DNA of 64,000 nt from Chrysogorgia sp. JL179-B06 (GCA_035772405.1 JAYKKM010000218.1:1-64000); one strand, 5' to 3'. Shown: positions 10,801 through 17,791, numbered from the stretch's first letter. Notes: generated from the sequence alone by a model not told the origin. A program made the numbers and translations.

Positions 10801-11531
10801 AAGCACTCGTTATCAGTCTTGTTCTGAACGTTGACGATAGCTTTCTTATCAGCTAGAACTTTTGGTGTTGGGATATAGGATGACGCGCTTATCGGCTTAT
10901 AGGTGTCGATGTGTATATCTAACTTGACGACATTCAAAACCCTCCATCCACTACCTTTCTTCAAGTAGGTCGCCAAGTTCTCGAGAACTATTCCGACTGA
11001 CTTGTCATATAACTCACTCATGTCAGTTCCAGATAACGTGATGCCCACGAGAGAGCGAAACATCGCTACTGCTTCTACTGGTCCACTGTCAGTCGCTCTG
11101 ATCATAACACACTCCAAAGCGAGTTTTGTTTTCAATCCACTCCGCTTCTTCACCTCGTTACGCCAAAGATCGATCACGAGGTCTTTTGATCTCTCGAGAA
11201 AAGTCTTCGGATCTACTTTTCCTCGACTCTCTATGGTGAAAGTCTCCGAGAACCCACGTATGGATTTCTCAGTCTTCTCCACGACGTGATCTTCAGCGTC
11301 GTGAAACTCCTCTTCCTCTGACTCTACGAGTAAGGGGCTGACCTTACTCTTGAGAGTTGTGAAAGCACTAGCGACTCTAGTTCTAACTGACTCAGGTGTG
11401 TGATCAACAAACCAGTCACTCCACTCACCGAGTTTGGTCTTCAAGTAAGACTTCGGTGGATCGACAGTGGGTTCTGGGGTTCCAACAACCCAACTCGACC
11501 ATTCACTAAGTTTTTTCCTGAAGTAGTTCAT
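7827..11531 (-). CDS. polB: Protein-primed family B DNA polymerase (Polinton B)
   Basis: It replicates the element from its ends with a protein primer. I take the start at the ATG at 11531 (1234 residues), because ACAATAAAGGTG stands directly before it. The open frame itself extends 28 codons further, to 11615. Positions counted in the longer frame: two KLSEW/KLGEW amphipathic repeats near 35-70; C2H2-like finger FFCSRC...H...C at 391-412; exonuclease motifs YADFES 445, NGSGYDSH 601, YLKTDV 760; an HNH/EndoVII-like Cys-His cluster 547-587; polymerase motifs DLDKNNLYG 869, KLMNNSVFGKTMEN 1005, FTDTDS 1103. All catalytic residues are present. It is of a clearly different lineage from the PolB remains at 28818-31680. 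Confidence 0.95.
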   Translation of the reverse strand: MNYFRKKLSEWSSWVVGTPEPTVDPPKSYLKTKLGEWSDWFVDHTPESVRTRVASAFTTLKSKVSPLLVESEEEEFHDAEDHVVEKTEKSIRGFSETFTIESRGKVDPKTFLERSKDLVIDLWRNEVKKRSGLKTKLALECVMIRATDSGPVEAVAMFRSLVGITLSGTDMSELYDKSVGIVLENLATYLKKGSGWRVLNVVKLDIHIDTYKPISASSYIPTPKVLADKKAIVNVQNKTDNECFKWAITSARSLEQKNVERLSKNLRIESEKFDWTGISFPTPLSEIKKFTRANKINVNVFAYEEKTGVYPLLIGGESKDTINLLLVTEEDEDGKVNSHYAWVKNMSRLLSSTKSKHGHTTFFCSRCINNFTSQDVLEKHTERCSNVDSIKTEMPEEGSSIKFENVYKTQDVPFVVYADFESSIEPIDSCVNNPAASSTTKYQHHTPSGFCFHLKCFDDSLHYEEPYLYTKKTEDENIGEKFVIELERAVKNIYEKFKVAKEMTFRPEDKRVHDSSETCWLCQKDWTQKTKKGNPDRKVRDHCHLTGKYRGAAHSSCNLKYKLPKFIPVIFHNGSGYDSHLFVKNLSVTEGDIKCIPNNEEKYISFSKDIIVDYETDNDGEERPIKREIRFLDSFKFMPSSLDKLVKNLDSDDLISTKKVFGDDFKLVSRKGVYPYEHMTGLSSLDERCLPTIEKFHSKLNDTDISEEDYRHATEVWKHFDMKTMREYHDLYLKTDVMLLEDVFQNFRKTCKTHYQLDPAFYFTSPGLAWDALLKFTGQELELITDIDMLLMIEAGIRGGVSTITKRHAVANNKHMDYISSEERTGDSLYDPTKPSVFLPDLDKNNLYGGAMCESLPTHGFKWMTEEQLANWGDTPCILEVDLEYPEELHDLHNDYPLAPERVMVNGIEKLIPNLNNKTSYVLHKKNLELYLRLGLKLTKIHRGFTFFESRWMKPYINLNTQLRTKAKNEFEKDFFKLMNNSVFGKTMENIRNRVDIQLVTTEEKMRKLVAKPNYHHRTIFDENLVAVHMRRTKVKFDKPVYLGMSILDISKTIMYEFHYDYIKPKYGDRATLLFTDTDSLMYEIFTEDFYDDIADDVEREFDTSGYSRNHPSRIPVGKNKKVIGMMKDEHHGEQVLEFVGLRAKLYAFLTLRGDQKKCKGVKKAVVDKNIVFDDYRECLFSRLPIYRTMNVFRSHKHEIYTEAVNKKALSADDDKRHILPDGINTLALGHFRI

Positions 11532-11577
11532 CACCTTTATTGTAAGCACTGCTTTAAGACAAGTGGGTGGTTGATTC

Positions 11578-11604
11578 TTTTGAAAGACGCGGGGTCTTTC
11601 AAAA
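11578..11604. terminator. Intergenic hairpin before polB
   Basis: Stem TTTTGAAAGAC pairs with GTCTTTCAAAA (11 bp) around a 5-base loop. It lies between the 3' end of the SAP/NUMOD gene and the polB start. Confidence 0.6.
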
Positions 11605-11611
11605 AGTGACC

Positions 11612-12025
11612 TCACATAGATTTTCGAACCTTATAGACCACCCCATCGAAGACGAGGTCTTTTCCATGTTTGAGACGATACGTGATAGAACCAGCGAACA
11701 TCTTCACGCTGTTTGCCAGTTCGAATATAGACTTATATCTAGTCTCTTCACCAGTGGCTACGTTTGTCTTGATCATGACTTGGGCTGGTTTCTTACCCTT
11801 ACAGTGATCATATCTTTTTGGTGACTCCTCTGGTTCCATGTTGAGTTTCTCTCTGATGACGTTTCGAGATGAGTTTGTCGTTAGCTTTACACCACGTTCC
11901 TTCGCGATAGATCTCAAATTTTTTAGCGTGAGATATTCGCTCTTCTCTTCTTTTGGTTTTGGTTTTCGAACGTACTTCACTTTCGGTTTCTGTATCTTGT
12001 TTAAAGAGCCCTTTGGTCGTGTCAT
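11612..12025 (-). CDS. SAP- and NUMOD-like DNA-binding protein
   Basis: The protein is 137 residues with three parts. The N-terminus is basic, with an AT-hook-like RPKGSLNK and Lys/Pro repeats to about residue 30. A SAP-like helix-turn-helix follows (YLTLKNLRSIAKERGVKL, residues about 31-60). The C-terminal module (YKSIFELANSVKMFAGSITYRL, then a K-G-K-x-F turn) resembles NUMOD1 DNA-binding modules of homing endonucleases. No catalytic domain is visible. The start is preceded by AATAAAGAGAC and overlaps the stop of the upstream 54-residue gene. It lies directly upstream of polB, so a replication-origin or TIR-binding role is plausible but inferred. Confidence 0.6.
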   Translation of the reverse strand: MTRPKGSLNKIQKPKVKYVRKPKPKEEKSEYLTLKNLRSIAKERGVKLTTNSSRNVIREKLNMEPEESPKRYDHCKGKKPAQVMIKTNVATGEETRYKSIFELANSVKMFAGSITYRLKHGKDLVFDGVVYKVRKSM

Positions 12026-12186
12026 GTCTCTTTATTGCATCGTACGTTTTTAAGATACACGTCTGATGATTCGATCATGAGAGACAAAATCTCAGCAAGT
12101 CTGTCCATCTCTAGTTCGAAAGCTGTCTTTTCAATAGAGAAGTAGTTGCTCACGAGAGTGCTGAGCAAGTACAGTACGACTATCAT
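12022..12186 (-). CDS. 54-residue membrane peptide
   Basis: This short gene starts MIVVLYLLSTLVSNYF, a single membrane segment, followed by a charged helix (FELEMDRLAEILSLM). Its TGA overlaps the ATG of the next leftward gene (ATGA), a typical compact viral junction, and its last codons contain the AATAAA that precedes that gene. Upstream it has TAAGTAAATG rather than the full motif, and the hairpin at 12195-12220 separates it from the previous gene. I do not recognise a family. Confidence 0.5.
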   Translation of the reverse strand: MIVVLYLLSTLVSNYFSIEKTAFELEMDRLAEILSLMIESSDVYLKNVRCNKET

Positions 12187-12194
12187 TTACTTAT

Positions 12195-12220
12195 ATCTCC
12201 AAACATGACTGTTTGGAGAT
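12195..12220. terminator. Intergenic hairpin
   Basis: Perfect 10-bp stem ATCTCCAAAC/GTTTGGAGAT, 6-base loop, in the 47-bp spacer after the 163-residue gene. Confidence 0.6.
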
Positions 12221-12233
12221 CACACGACCTAAC

Positions 12234-12725
12234 TTAGAAGACCACACGCTTCCTTTTCACTTTCTCAACTTTCTTCTCATCTTTCACTACCATCTCGTGG
12301 AGATACAACTGAAGATGTGCCACCCCATCCTTCAAAAACACACTGCTAATGTCCACAGCAGCGTTCACGGTGAACTTCTCCATCTTGACCAGCTCGTTAA
12401 AACTAATCTCCTTGTCAGCCTCAGTGTAAGCACTGAACAAGTTTGGGTCACACTTGACGTAGACCTTGTCGTTGTAGAGACCGCTTTTGATCTCTGTGAT
12501 GGCTTTGTCGTCAAGACCTTTTAGAATCTCGTTACCAACACCCCCCAAGTTCGCTAGCTGGTCTTCGTTAAGACATAAGGCAGCTGTGAACTTTTCATTA
12601 TCGAACTTGCTCTTTTGCACTCCGAAGGTGAACACATCCTTGAAGAGGATAGGACCCATCTCGATAGCTACTGTAGAGCTCTTGTACTTCTTGTTCTCGA
12701 CACGTTTTCCAAAACTAATACTCAT
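12234..12725 (-). CDS. Possible single-strand DNA-binding protein
   Basis: The protein is 163 residues and has the look of an OB-fold protein: an N-terminal strand region (GPILFKDVFTFG), FDNEKFTAALCLNEDQ near residue 41, a central strand KVYVKCDPNLF, and a Lys/Arg-rich C-terminus (KKVEKVKRKRVVF). Phage and giant-virus SSBs use a similar statement of ligand-facing strands and a charged tail, although theirs is usually acidic. It sits in the leftward replication block with polB. The start is preceded by TTAATAAAGG. The SSB assignment is a guess from composition, length and position; a capsid-associated basic protein is an alternative. Confidence 0.35.
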   Translation of the reverse strand: MSISFGKRVENKKYKSSTVAIEMGPILFKDVFTFGVQKSKFDNEKFTAALCLNEDQLANLGGVGNEILKGLDDKAITEIKSGLYNDKVYVKCDPNLFSAYTEADKEISFNELVKMEKFTVNAAVDISSVFLKDGVAHLQLYLHEMVVKDEKKVEKVKRKRVVF

Positions 12726-12746
12726 CCTTTATTAACCCTTAAAAGT

Positions 12747-13181
12747 CTAGCGACGACCTCTCGATTTAAACACGACGTAGTTATATGCCTTGTAACCAAC
12801 CCACCCGATGCCAGCGAACATCACCCCCTCAGTTATCGTTAGGTACTCCTTCATCTCTGGTGACGGCGTGTAGTAGTCTCTCAACTCCGGTCTCTTCGCG
12901 TGTGTCTCGCGAAGTGTTGCGTTGAGTTCGTCGAGAGCTGCGTTAGTGTCATTGATGTTGTGGTTAGCGTCCGACAAGGCGAGTCGAAGTCTCGCTAGTT
13001 TGTCGCGGTGTTCGACTTCTTTTTCGTTCCACAACTCTCTATCTCGCGCGAGTTTCTCTGAGGCAAGATTGTGACGCTTCATCTCGTCACCGTATTTGTT
13101 CCCGTCAAGACTCTTGAACAGAAACCCAGCACCGGCGAATGCAAGTGCATTAAATAGACCACCCGTTATCATAGCAGTCAT
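12747..13181 (-). CDS. Membrane-anchored coiled-coil protein
   Basis: The protein is 144 residues. A Gly/Ala-rich hydrophobic N-terminus (GGLFNALAFAGAGFLF) is followed by a long charged coiled coil (about residues 35-95, EKLARDRELWNEKEVEHRDK onward). A second hydrophobic stretch (GVMFAGIGWVGYKAYNYVVF) comes before a basic end SRGRR. It has the topology of a virion membrane or scaffold protein. It is the first gene of the leftward block, and AAAATAAAAGAGAG precedes its ATG. No family recognised. Confidence 0.6.
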   Translation of the reverse strand: MTAMITGGLFNALAFAGAGFLFKSLDGNKYGDEMKRHNLASEKLARDRELWNEKEVEHRDKLARLRLALSDANHNINDTNAALDELNATLRETHAKRPELRDYYTPSPEMKEYLTITEGVMFAGIGWVGYKAYNYVVFKSRGRR

Positions 13182-13231
13182 CTCTCTTTTATTTTTGTGG
13201 TCTTATAGCGACTCGTCAAACACACTAATAA
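13182..13231. promoter_or_regulatory. Divergent promoter with mirrored AATAAA
   Basis: This 50-bp spacer lies between two start codons facing away from each other. Leftward it reads AATAAAAGAGAG-ATG and rightward CTAATAAATG. No gene ends here, so these AATAAA copies cannot be poly(A) signals. No hairpin is present, unlike the 3' spacers. Confidence 0.65.
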
Positions 13232-13444
13232 ATGAACGACAACAATCCGATAACTGAGTCTGAGTTCGAGAGTGAGAGTGAAGAGGAGATGCTCACCAGA
13301 TGTGAGGTGAAGGAAATGATCGACAGGCGTGTGGTGGGAGGATTCCTGGGTGGCATAGCCATGTTCGGTGGTTATTTTATCACTTGGTGTGGTTACAAGC
13401 TCTCCACAATCGGAGCGAAGTTGCTATTTGACGAGCCACAATAA
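13232..13444 (+). CDS. Small single-pass membrane protein
   Basis: The protein is 70 residues: an acidic head (ESEFESESEEE), a short charged linker, then a Gly-rich membrane segment (VVGGFLGGIAMFGGYFITWC) and an amphipathic tail. The ATG overlaps AATAAA. The next gene starts 3 bp downstream. No family recognised. Confidence 0.55.
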   Translation: MNDNNPITESEFESESEEEMLTRCEVKEMIDRRVVGGFLGGIAMFGGYFITWCGYKLSTIGAKLLFDEPQ

Positions 13445-13446
13445 AC

Positions 13447-13638
13447 ATGTTCGCAGGAGTTCGCTCAAATGGTCACTCGAAGTTAGAAGATTACGCATTG
13501 AAAGTTTTGAGACTTGAGAAAAAGATTGAAGAGCTGGAAGAATACGCGAGGTTCCGAGTGAAAAAGATAAGCACGTTAGAATACGAGAACAAATACTTCA
13601 AGAGTCAGCGAAGTGGTGAGATGGGTGCTTTGAAGTAG
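13447..13638 (+). CDS. Short coiled-coil protein
   Basis: The protein is 63 residues, mostly a predicted coiled coil (LKVLRLEKKIEELEEYARFR). The start follows AATAAAC by one base and sits right behind the stop of the previous gene. Function unknown; an oligomeric scaffold or fibre-base role would fit the size. Confidence 0.5.
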   Translation: MFAGVRSNGHSKLEDYALKVLRLEKKIEELEEYARFRVKKISTLEYENKYFKSQRSGEMGALK

Positions 13639-13672
13639 TCGTGCTGTGAGTTAACTGCTAGATGACCTGTGA

Positions 13673-13701
13673 GTTAACTGTGAGATGACCTCACAGTTAA
13701 C
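13673..13701. terminator. Hairpin with flanking direct repeats
   Basis: Stem GTTAACTGTGAG/CTCACAGTTAAC (12 bp), 5-base loop. A second direct copy TGTGAGTTAACTG lies just upstream (13645-13657), so the spacer 13639-13721 contains three versions of the same arm. Confidence 0.6.
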
Positions 13702-13721
13702 TGTAACTAAATAAAAGAGAC

Positions 13722-14075
13722 ATGGAAACCATAACGAGTAACAAGTCTGATAAAATTAAAGACCCGAAAAGAGTCGCTGCGGGAAAGAGACTCGCTGCGA
13801 TCAGCAAAGACGCGAAAGAGAGAAAAGCTCGCGAAAAATTCGCGAATGAGTCTCACCGTGAGGACCGTGAGGATGAACGGAGTAACTCTAGTTTTGGTTA
13901 CGTCGTTGGGACTATTGGGGCTATCACTGGGATCGGTGCGTTGTATTACGCCTATAAACGTAGTGAGTCTCGAGACAAGTTTCAAGAATCTCCACAAGAG
14001 GGACCTGAGAAATCAAAAAGTCAAGTTACAACGACGTTCACACCATGCGCTCACGCGTTAGAGTCTTTTGACTGA
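13722..14075 (+). CDS. Basic single-pass membrane protein
   Basis: The protein is 117 residues: a Lys/Arg/Glu-rich N-terminal half (KRVAAGKRLAAISKDAKERK), one Gly-rich membrane segment near residues 60-78 (VVGTIGAITGIGALYYAY), and a polar tail. AATAAAAGAGAC precedes the ATG. Function unknown; it belongs to the rightward cluster of small membrane proteins, 13232-14785. Confidence 0.55.
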   Translation: METITSNKSDKIKDPKRVAAGKRLAAISKDAKERKAREKFANESHREDREDERSNSSFGYVVGTIGAITGIGALYYAYKRSESRDKFQESPQEGPEKSKSQVTTTFTPCAHALESFD

Positions 14076-14090
14076 CACTATAATAAAAGG

Positions 14091-14315
14091 ATGACAGATC
14101 GAAAAGTTATTATGAACGAAGTCTATGACACTTTGCTCTACGTCGCAGCCGCAGTTGGAATTAGCATGGCAAGTAAGAAGGTTCTTGGAGAGTCTCTCGG
14201 AGCACCAAGTAGTCTCGTTGGAACATTGAAACTCGCGGTTGCGGTAACTGCTGGGACAGTTGCTGTGAAATACGCTCAGAAGCAGAAATTCATTCCAGAT
14301 GATCCTTTCAAGTGA
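14091..14315 (+). CDS. Small hydrophobic protein
   Basis: The protein is 74 residues with two hydrophobic segments (LLYVAAAVGISMA near 16-28 and LVGTLKLAVAVTAGTVAV near 42-59), probably a membrane hairpin, and a basic C-terminus. TATAATAAAAGG precedes the ATG. Resembles no family I know. Confidence 0.5.
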   Translation: MTDRKVIMNEVYDTLLYVAAAVGISMASKKVLGESLGAPSSLVGTLKLAVAVTAGTVAVKYAQKQKFIPDDPFK

Positions 14316-14343
14316 GGTGATACAACGCCCCCCCTTAGTACAC

Positions 14344-14375
14344 AACTCTCGTAGTGAGCGATCACTACGAGAGTT
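14344..14375. terminator. Strong intergenic hairpin
   Basis: Perfect 14-bp stem AACTCTCGTAGTGA/TCACTACGAGAGTT with loop GCGA. Just upstream (14321-14341) is a stretch resembling the TIR segment around 7717-7740 (GTGATACAACGCCCCCCCTT), suggesting copying of TIR-type sequence into the interior. Confidence 0.65.
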
Positions 14376-14395
14376 TCCACGTTACTAATAAAGAC

Positions 14396-14785
14396 ATGTA
14401 CGGCCAAAACTTAGAAGAGCTGAGTCTCACAGTGAAGAAAGATTTGAAAAGTTCGAAAAAGAAGATGACACGTTTGAAAGTGAAAGCTATCGTGAAAATA
14501 GTCGTGACCACAGTCGTGCTCGTCGGCGGGATAGTCACATCGATATTAGTTCCGAACCCTATATCAGCGGCTGTTGCTATTGGTGCAGCGACGGTATTGT
14601 CTGGATCGGAGGGTATCAAACACACGGTGAAGAGGTTCAAGTCAGTCAAAACTAACAAGAAGACCATTGAGAGGACAGACAAGGAAACTGACAGTCGACT
14701 ATTCGCTGACAAGATTGAAACAATGGTGAGAGGGAAACCAACGGATCCATCTGCACCGGAGTTATATCCTAACTTGCAAGGTTAG
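14396..14785 (+). CDS. Membrane protein with a charged head
   Basis: I start at 14396 (129 residues) because AATAAAGAC precedes this ATG. An in-frame ATG at 14354 falls inside the terminator hairpin and is unlikely. A Lys-rich helix (KKDLKSSKKKMTRLKVK) is followed by two hydrophobic segments (IVTSILVPNPISAAVAIGAA region) and a polar tail that ends PSAPELYPNL. That tail contains PSAP, which matches an ESCRT-binding late-domain motif and would suit a budding or membrane function. One short motif can arise by chance. Confidence 0.5.
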   Translation: MYGQNLEELSLTVKKDLKSSKKKMTRLKVKAIVKIVVTTVVLVGGIVTSILVPNPISAAVAIGAATVLSGSEGIKHTVKRFKSVKTNKKTIERTDKETDSRLFADKIETMVRGKPTDPSAPELYPNLQG

Positions 14786-14804
14786 AACTCGTAGAGTCTC
14801 GTTG

Positions 14805-14831
14805 TTTTTGTAACCCGAACGGTTACAAAAA
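14805..14831. terminator. Bidirectional hairpin between convergent genes
   Basis: Stem TTTTTGTAACC/GGTTACAAAAA (11 bp), 5-base loop, between the ends of the rightward membrane-protein block and the leftward lectin-like block. It has T/A tracts on both strands. It shares the GTAAC core with the hairpins at 22450 and 25181. Confidence 0.65.
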
Positions 14832-14848
14832 AAAAATAATTGTGACTC

Positions 14849-15637
14849 TCACATGATATCATATTCTAACATCATGCTCTTGTTCAACTTTGAGATATCA
14901 GCTGGTGTTAATAGACCGCTCACGATCTTTAGTCCGTAGATCATGGAAGAGACTGGTTTGTTTAATGATGGTGCTTTTTTGCTGGAGAAAGCTGAGCTGA
15001 ACGGATCATCAGCCATTCTCGTCGTCTCGAACCGCTCGTTGAAAAATATAGAGCCGAACGAGGCTCCGCACGCCTTTTTGTTTGCGATGAACTCGCCATT
15101 CAACGGCATTATGTCGTTCACGCGAACTTGACTCCCGTCCATCATCCAGTGACATGAAAGCAGATGCTTACTCTGCCAGTTGACGCTCGTCGGGAACGTA
15201 CAGTTAAGTTCTCCGACTGGCCATCCGCCTCCGAATGATATCTTGTCATTCGAAGCAGCGTTGTAACCAACGAACTTGTCATAGGACCCGTCATCGTTAC
15301 CCACGATATATGACCAACCTCCAGGAGTCGGAGGCTTAATTAGTTTGAGGACTATGAAGATGGACACGTTGATCGTAGTGAGTCTGGGACAGTCGAATAA
15401 CATCCTCGACGACCTCACGTTGTGCAGGCAATCCCTCAGTGGACCCATCGAAGGACTCTTACTGTAGACTTCTTGGTGAAAGTAAGAGTTCCCGTCTTTG
15501 ACTCTCGTGACTCTTGTCCTGCCAGTATGTTTCGTGATCAACGCGTTAGACATGTTGATACCAAAAACAGTCTCGTAGGGAAGTTTTTTCGCTGGCCGTG
15601 ACGTCTTGTCCGTGTCATACCCAAGATATAGACTCAT
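14849..15637 (-). CDS. LamG/ConA-lectin-like surface protein 1
   Basis: The protein is 262 residues. The C-terminal half has the order typical of LamG/concanavalin-type beta sandwiches: YIVGNDDGSYDKFVGY, SKHLLSCHWMM.GSQVRVN, then an IYGLKIVSG segment and the end motif PADISKLNKSMMLEY. In Polintons and related viruses such domains are candidates for fibre or receptor-binding proteins. No signal peptide or membrane anchor is visible. It is the tandem paralogue of 15642-16382, 4 bp upstream, with about half of the residues shared. It carries a unique insertion of about 16 residues (DDPFSSAFSSKKAPSL). AATAAATG marks the start. Confidence 0.55.
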   Translation of the reverse strand: MSLYLGYDTDKTSRPAKKLPYETVFGINMSNALITKHTGRTRVTRVKDGNSYFHQEVYSKSPSMGPLRDCLHNVRSSRMLFDCPRLTTINVSIFIVLKLIKPPTPGGWSYIVGNDDGSYDKFVGYNAASNDKISFGGGWPVGELNCTFPTSVNWQSKHLLSCHWMMDGSQVRVNDIMPLNGEFIANKKACGASFGSIFFNERFETTRMADDPFSSAFSSKKAPSLNKPVSSMIYGLKIVSGLLTPADISKLNKSMMLEYDIM

Positions 15638-15641
15638 TTAT

Positions 15642-16382
15642 TCAAACTAGTCCGTACTCTATCATCATACTCTTGTTCAGCTTTGATATGTCAACAGGTT
15701 CTAGAAACCCACTGACAACTTTTAAGCCGTAGATCTCACCGGATACACCTGTTGTTCTCTCTGTTGTTTCGAGACGCTCGTTAAAGAATATAGACCCAAA
15801 AGGAGCACCAATACTCTTAATATTCGCGTTGAAGGCTGAGCGAGACAATATCATGTTATTCACACGTACGTGACTACCTTTCATCAGCCAATGACAGGAT
15901 ATCAGATGCTTGTCAGTCCCCACGACTCCGCTTGGTAACGTGCAGTTATATTCTTGCACAGGCCACCCACCGCCATACGATAGTTGGTAGTTCGACCCCG
16001 TTTTGTAGCCTATGAACTTATCGTAGGAGCCGTTGTCGTTACCAACGATATATCCGTAGTTATCCACTGACGGGGTGGCTAGTAACTTGAAAACCACGAA
16101 TATAGACACGTTAACACGAGTTAGCTCTGGACACTCAAAGACCATCCTTCTAGATCTCGAATTTTTCACAAAGTCGGCGCCGACGTCTACAGTCGGACTT
16201 TTGAGATACGTGTTTTGAAAGAGACGAGACCTCCCGTCTTCTATTTTCTCCACTCTGGTGGATGTGTATCTCGTAATTTCTGAGTTTTTAACGTTGACGT
16301 TAAAAACAGTCTCGTATGGCGGCGGTGGCTCTTTTTTCTCTGACGTGGCACCACCTTCTCCATATCCAATATACAAACTCAT
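15642..16382 (-). CDS. LamG/ConA-lectin-like surface protein 2
   Basis: The protein is 246 residues, collinear with its neighbour: PYETVFNVNVKNSEITRYT, RRMVFECPELTRVNVSIFVV, YIVGNDNGSYDKFIGY, HLISCHWLMKGSHVRVNN, FGSIFFNERLETT, and the closing PVDISKLNKSMMIEY. Divergence is concentrated in loops and in the N-terminal third, as expected if the two copies bind different ligands. The start ATG overlaps AATAAATG. Role inferred as virion attachment or glycan binding. Confidence 0.55.
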   Translation of the reverse strand: MSLYIGYGEGGATSEKKEPPPPYETVFNVNVKNSEITRYTSTRVEKIEDGRSRLFQNTYLKSPTVDVGADFVKNSRSRRMVFECPELTRVNVSIFVVFKLLATPSVDNYGYIVGNDNGSYDKFIGYKTGSNYQLSYGGGWPVQEYNCTLPSGVVGTDKHLISCHWLMKGSHVRVNNMILSRSAFNANIKSIGAPFGSIFFNERLETTERTTGVSGEIYGLKVVSGFLEPVDISKLNKSMMIEYGLV

Positions 16383-16386
16383 TTAT

Positions 16387-17769
16387 TCACACCACGAACC
16401 TACTCACTATCACTCCAACGAGAACTAACGCTAGCGAAGATATCACACTAGTCGTAGACTCTGTAGGCTTCGCAGGCTCTATAGTCGAAGGAGTTTTTGG
16501 TTCTTCGTCTAACACTTCAAGATGCTCGCCACCACTAGTGTGTGTTTTCACAGGTTTTTTACTCGTGCTCTCAAAGTTGAGTCCACTATTGAAACCAAAC
16601 ACCATATTCGTCTCTGTTGACTCTCTCAGTAAGTTATTATATCCTGGAACAGGTGTTTTCAATAGGACCATGCTTCGCGGTATTAACCATGTGTTTGGAG
16701 TGACTGCCATGTCTAACTTGACGTTCGTGTCTTTGATAGCTCTGTTCATTAAGTTAATCCACACACTCGGAGAGTACTGAACGACCGCGTCTTCCACGAT
16801 GTTTCTAAAGACTTGTTGAACTTCACGAGCACTTGCACGAGACCCAACGATGCTTTGTTTGCTTTTTGCCTGTGCGCCAAGCAACGCGTAGACATAGACC
16901 TCTATAGACTGATTCAGTAACTCCTGACCTAGCTCGGTGATCCCGTCCGATGTTCTAGGACAATAACGCTTATAGTCACCTTGAAGATCTTTGATGTCTA
17001 AGAGCCAATTACCTCCTAACGGGAGGTTTGATCTTAAAACTCTATAGTCCGGGACGTACAGTCTAATGATGTTAGCGATGTCAGTCTTACTCTTGTCTAG
17101 ACGAAACATCACTCTCCTCATGGTGAAATACACGTGAAATCTCATGAGACTCGTGATCTGTTTTGGAACGTCAGGACTAGCTGTTAAGTTTTGTAACGAA
17201 ACTCCAGACCTATACGTGGCAATGTACATTGCAGCGATAGCCTGGTAGTAACTCTTGGACAAAGTCCACACTGTATTGATCATACTCCCGTCAGGTCCGT
17301 CCTGGTAGTATTTTTTCGTGTCTATGACTATCTTAGGAAAGTTTGACTTGAAAGAGTTCTTATCGTCCACGAAGATGTCGAAATTATTGACTTGGTAGTC
17401 GAGAGTGTGAGGTGGATATCTCACGATGTCCTTACCATAACCAGCTGACTCCGTCAGTGGCAACTTTTGGACTGTACCACCACTATTCCATATTTTTGGA
17501 AAAGGAGTGTTGTTGTGTAACCATATCCACATGCTCTTGTCATTCTTAAAAGTGGAGCTGGTGATGTCCGTCGAGATCATGTCACTATTTCGAAAGTAGA
17601 CGTCCACTCTCGACACGTCACCTTGTTGAGTTTGAACTGGATCGAACTCGAACCTACTCATCGTGGCATGCGGGTATTTTTTCAAAAGATCTGACTTAGC
17701 CTTTCGAGTCGCAATCTCAGAGTTCTTGATCGCCTTGTCATAGTTCTCACCGTAGTAAGCTCGTATCAT
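16387..17769 (-). CDS. Tail-anchored 460-residue protein, probably virion-associated
   Basis: The protein is soluble for about 430 residues, then a Pro/Thr/Ser-rich stalk (EEPKTPSTIEPAKPTEST) and a C-terminal membrane segment (VISSLALVLVGVIVSRFVV) ending at the stop. This is the layout of a tail-anchored membrane protein. The body is rich in Tyr and aromatic residues (YYQAIAAMYIATYRSG) and has no motif I recognise. It is the promoter-proximal gene of the leftward block with the two lectin-like genes, so a spike or membrane-scaffold function is plausible. ACAAATAAAATG gives the start. It is not a protease: no His/Asn/Cys signature is seen. Confidence 0.55.
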   Translation of the reverse strand: MIRAYYGENYDKAIKNSEIATRKAKSDLLKKYPHATMSRFEFDPVQTQQGDVSRVDVYFRNSDMISTDITSSTFKNDKSMWIWLHNNTPFPKIWNSGGTVQKLPLTESAGYGKDIVRYPPHTLDYQVNNFDIFVDDKNSFKSNFPKIVIDTKKYYQDGPDGSMINTVWTLSKSYYQAIAAMYIATYRSGVSLQNLTASPDVPKQITSLMRFHVYFTMRRVMFRLDKSKTDIANIIRLYVPDYRVLRSNLPLGGNWLLDIKDLQGDYKRYCPRTSDGITELGQELLNQSIEVYVYALLGAQAKSKQSIVGSRASAREVQQVFRNIVEDAVVQYSPSVWINLMNRAIKDTNVKLDMAVTPNTWLIPRSMVLLKTPVPGYNNLLRESTETNMVFGFNSGLNFESTSKKPVKTHTSGGEHLEVLDEEPKTPSTIEPAKPTESTTSVISSLALVLVGVIVSRFVV

Positions 17770-17791
17770 TTTATTTGTCTCGTAAATAAAA
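17770..17791. promoter_or_regulatory. 22-bp divergent promoter, mirrored AATAAA
   Basis: Between two facing-away ATGs the whole spacer reads TTTATTTGTCTCGTAAATAAAA, an almost symmetrical pair of AATAAA elements on opposite strands. Both neighbours start here, so promoter function is the simplest reading. Confidence 0.7.

Noticed and set aside
12213..12524. Plus-strand frames opposite leftward Polinton B genes (also 8497-8772, 9870-10220, 16316-16780)
   Set aside because: They are shadows of strongly supported genes on the other strand.
16387..17769. 460-residue protein considered as the missing protease
   Set aside because: No catalytic His/Cys pattern is visible, and the C-terminal stalk and membrane anchor fit a surface protein better.
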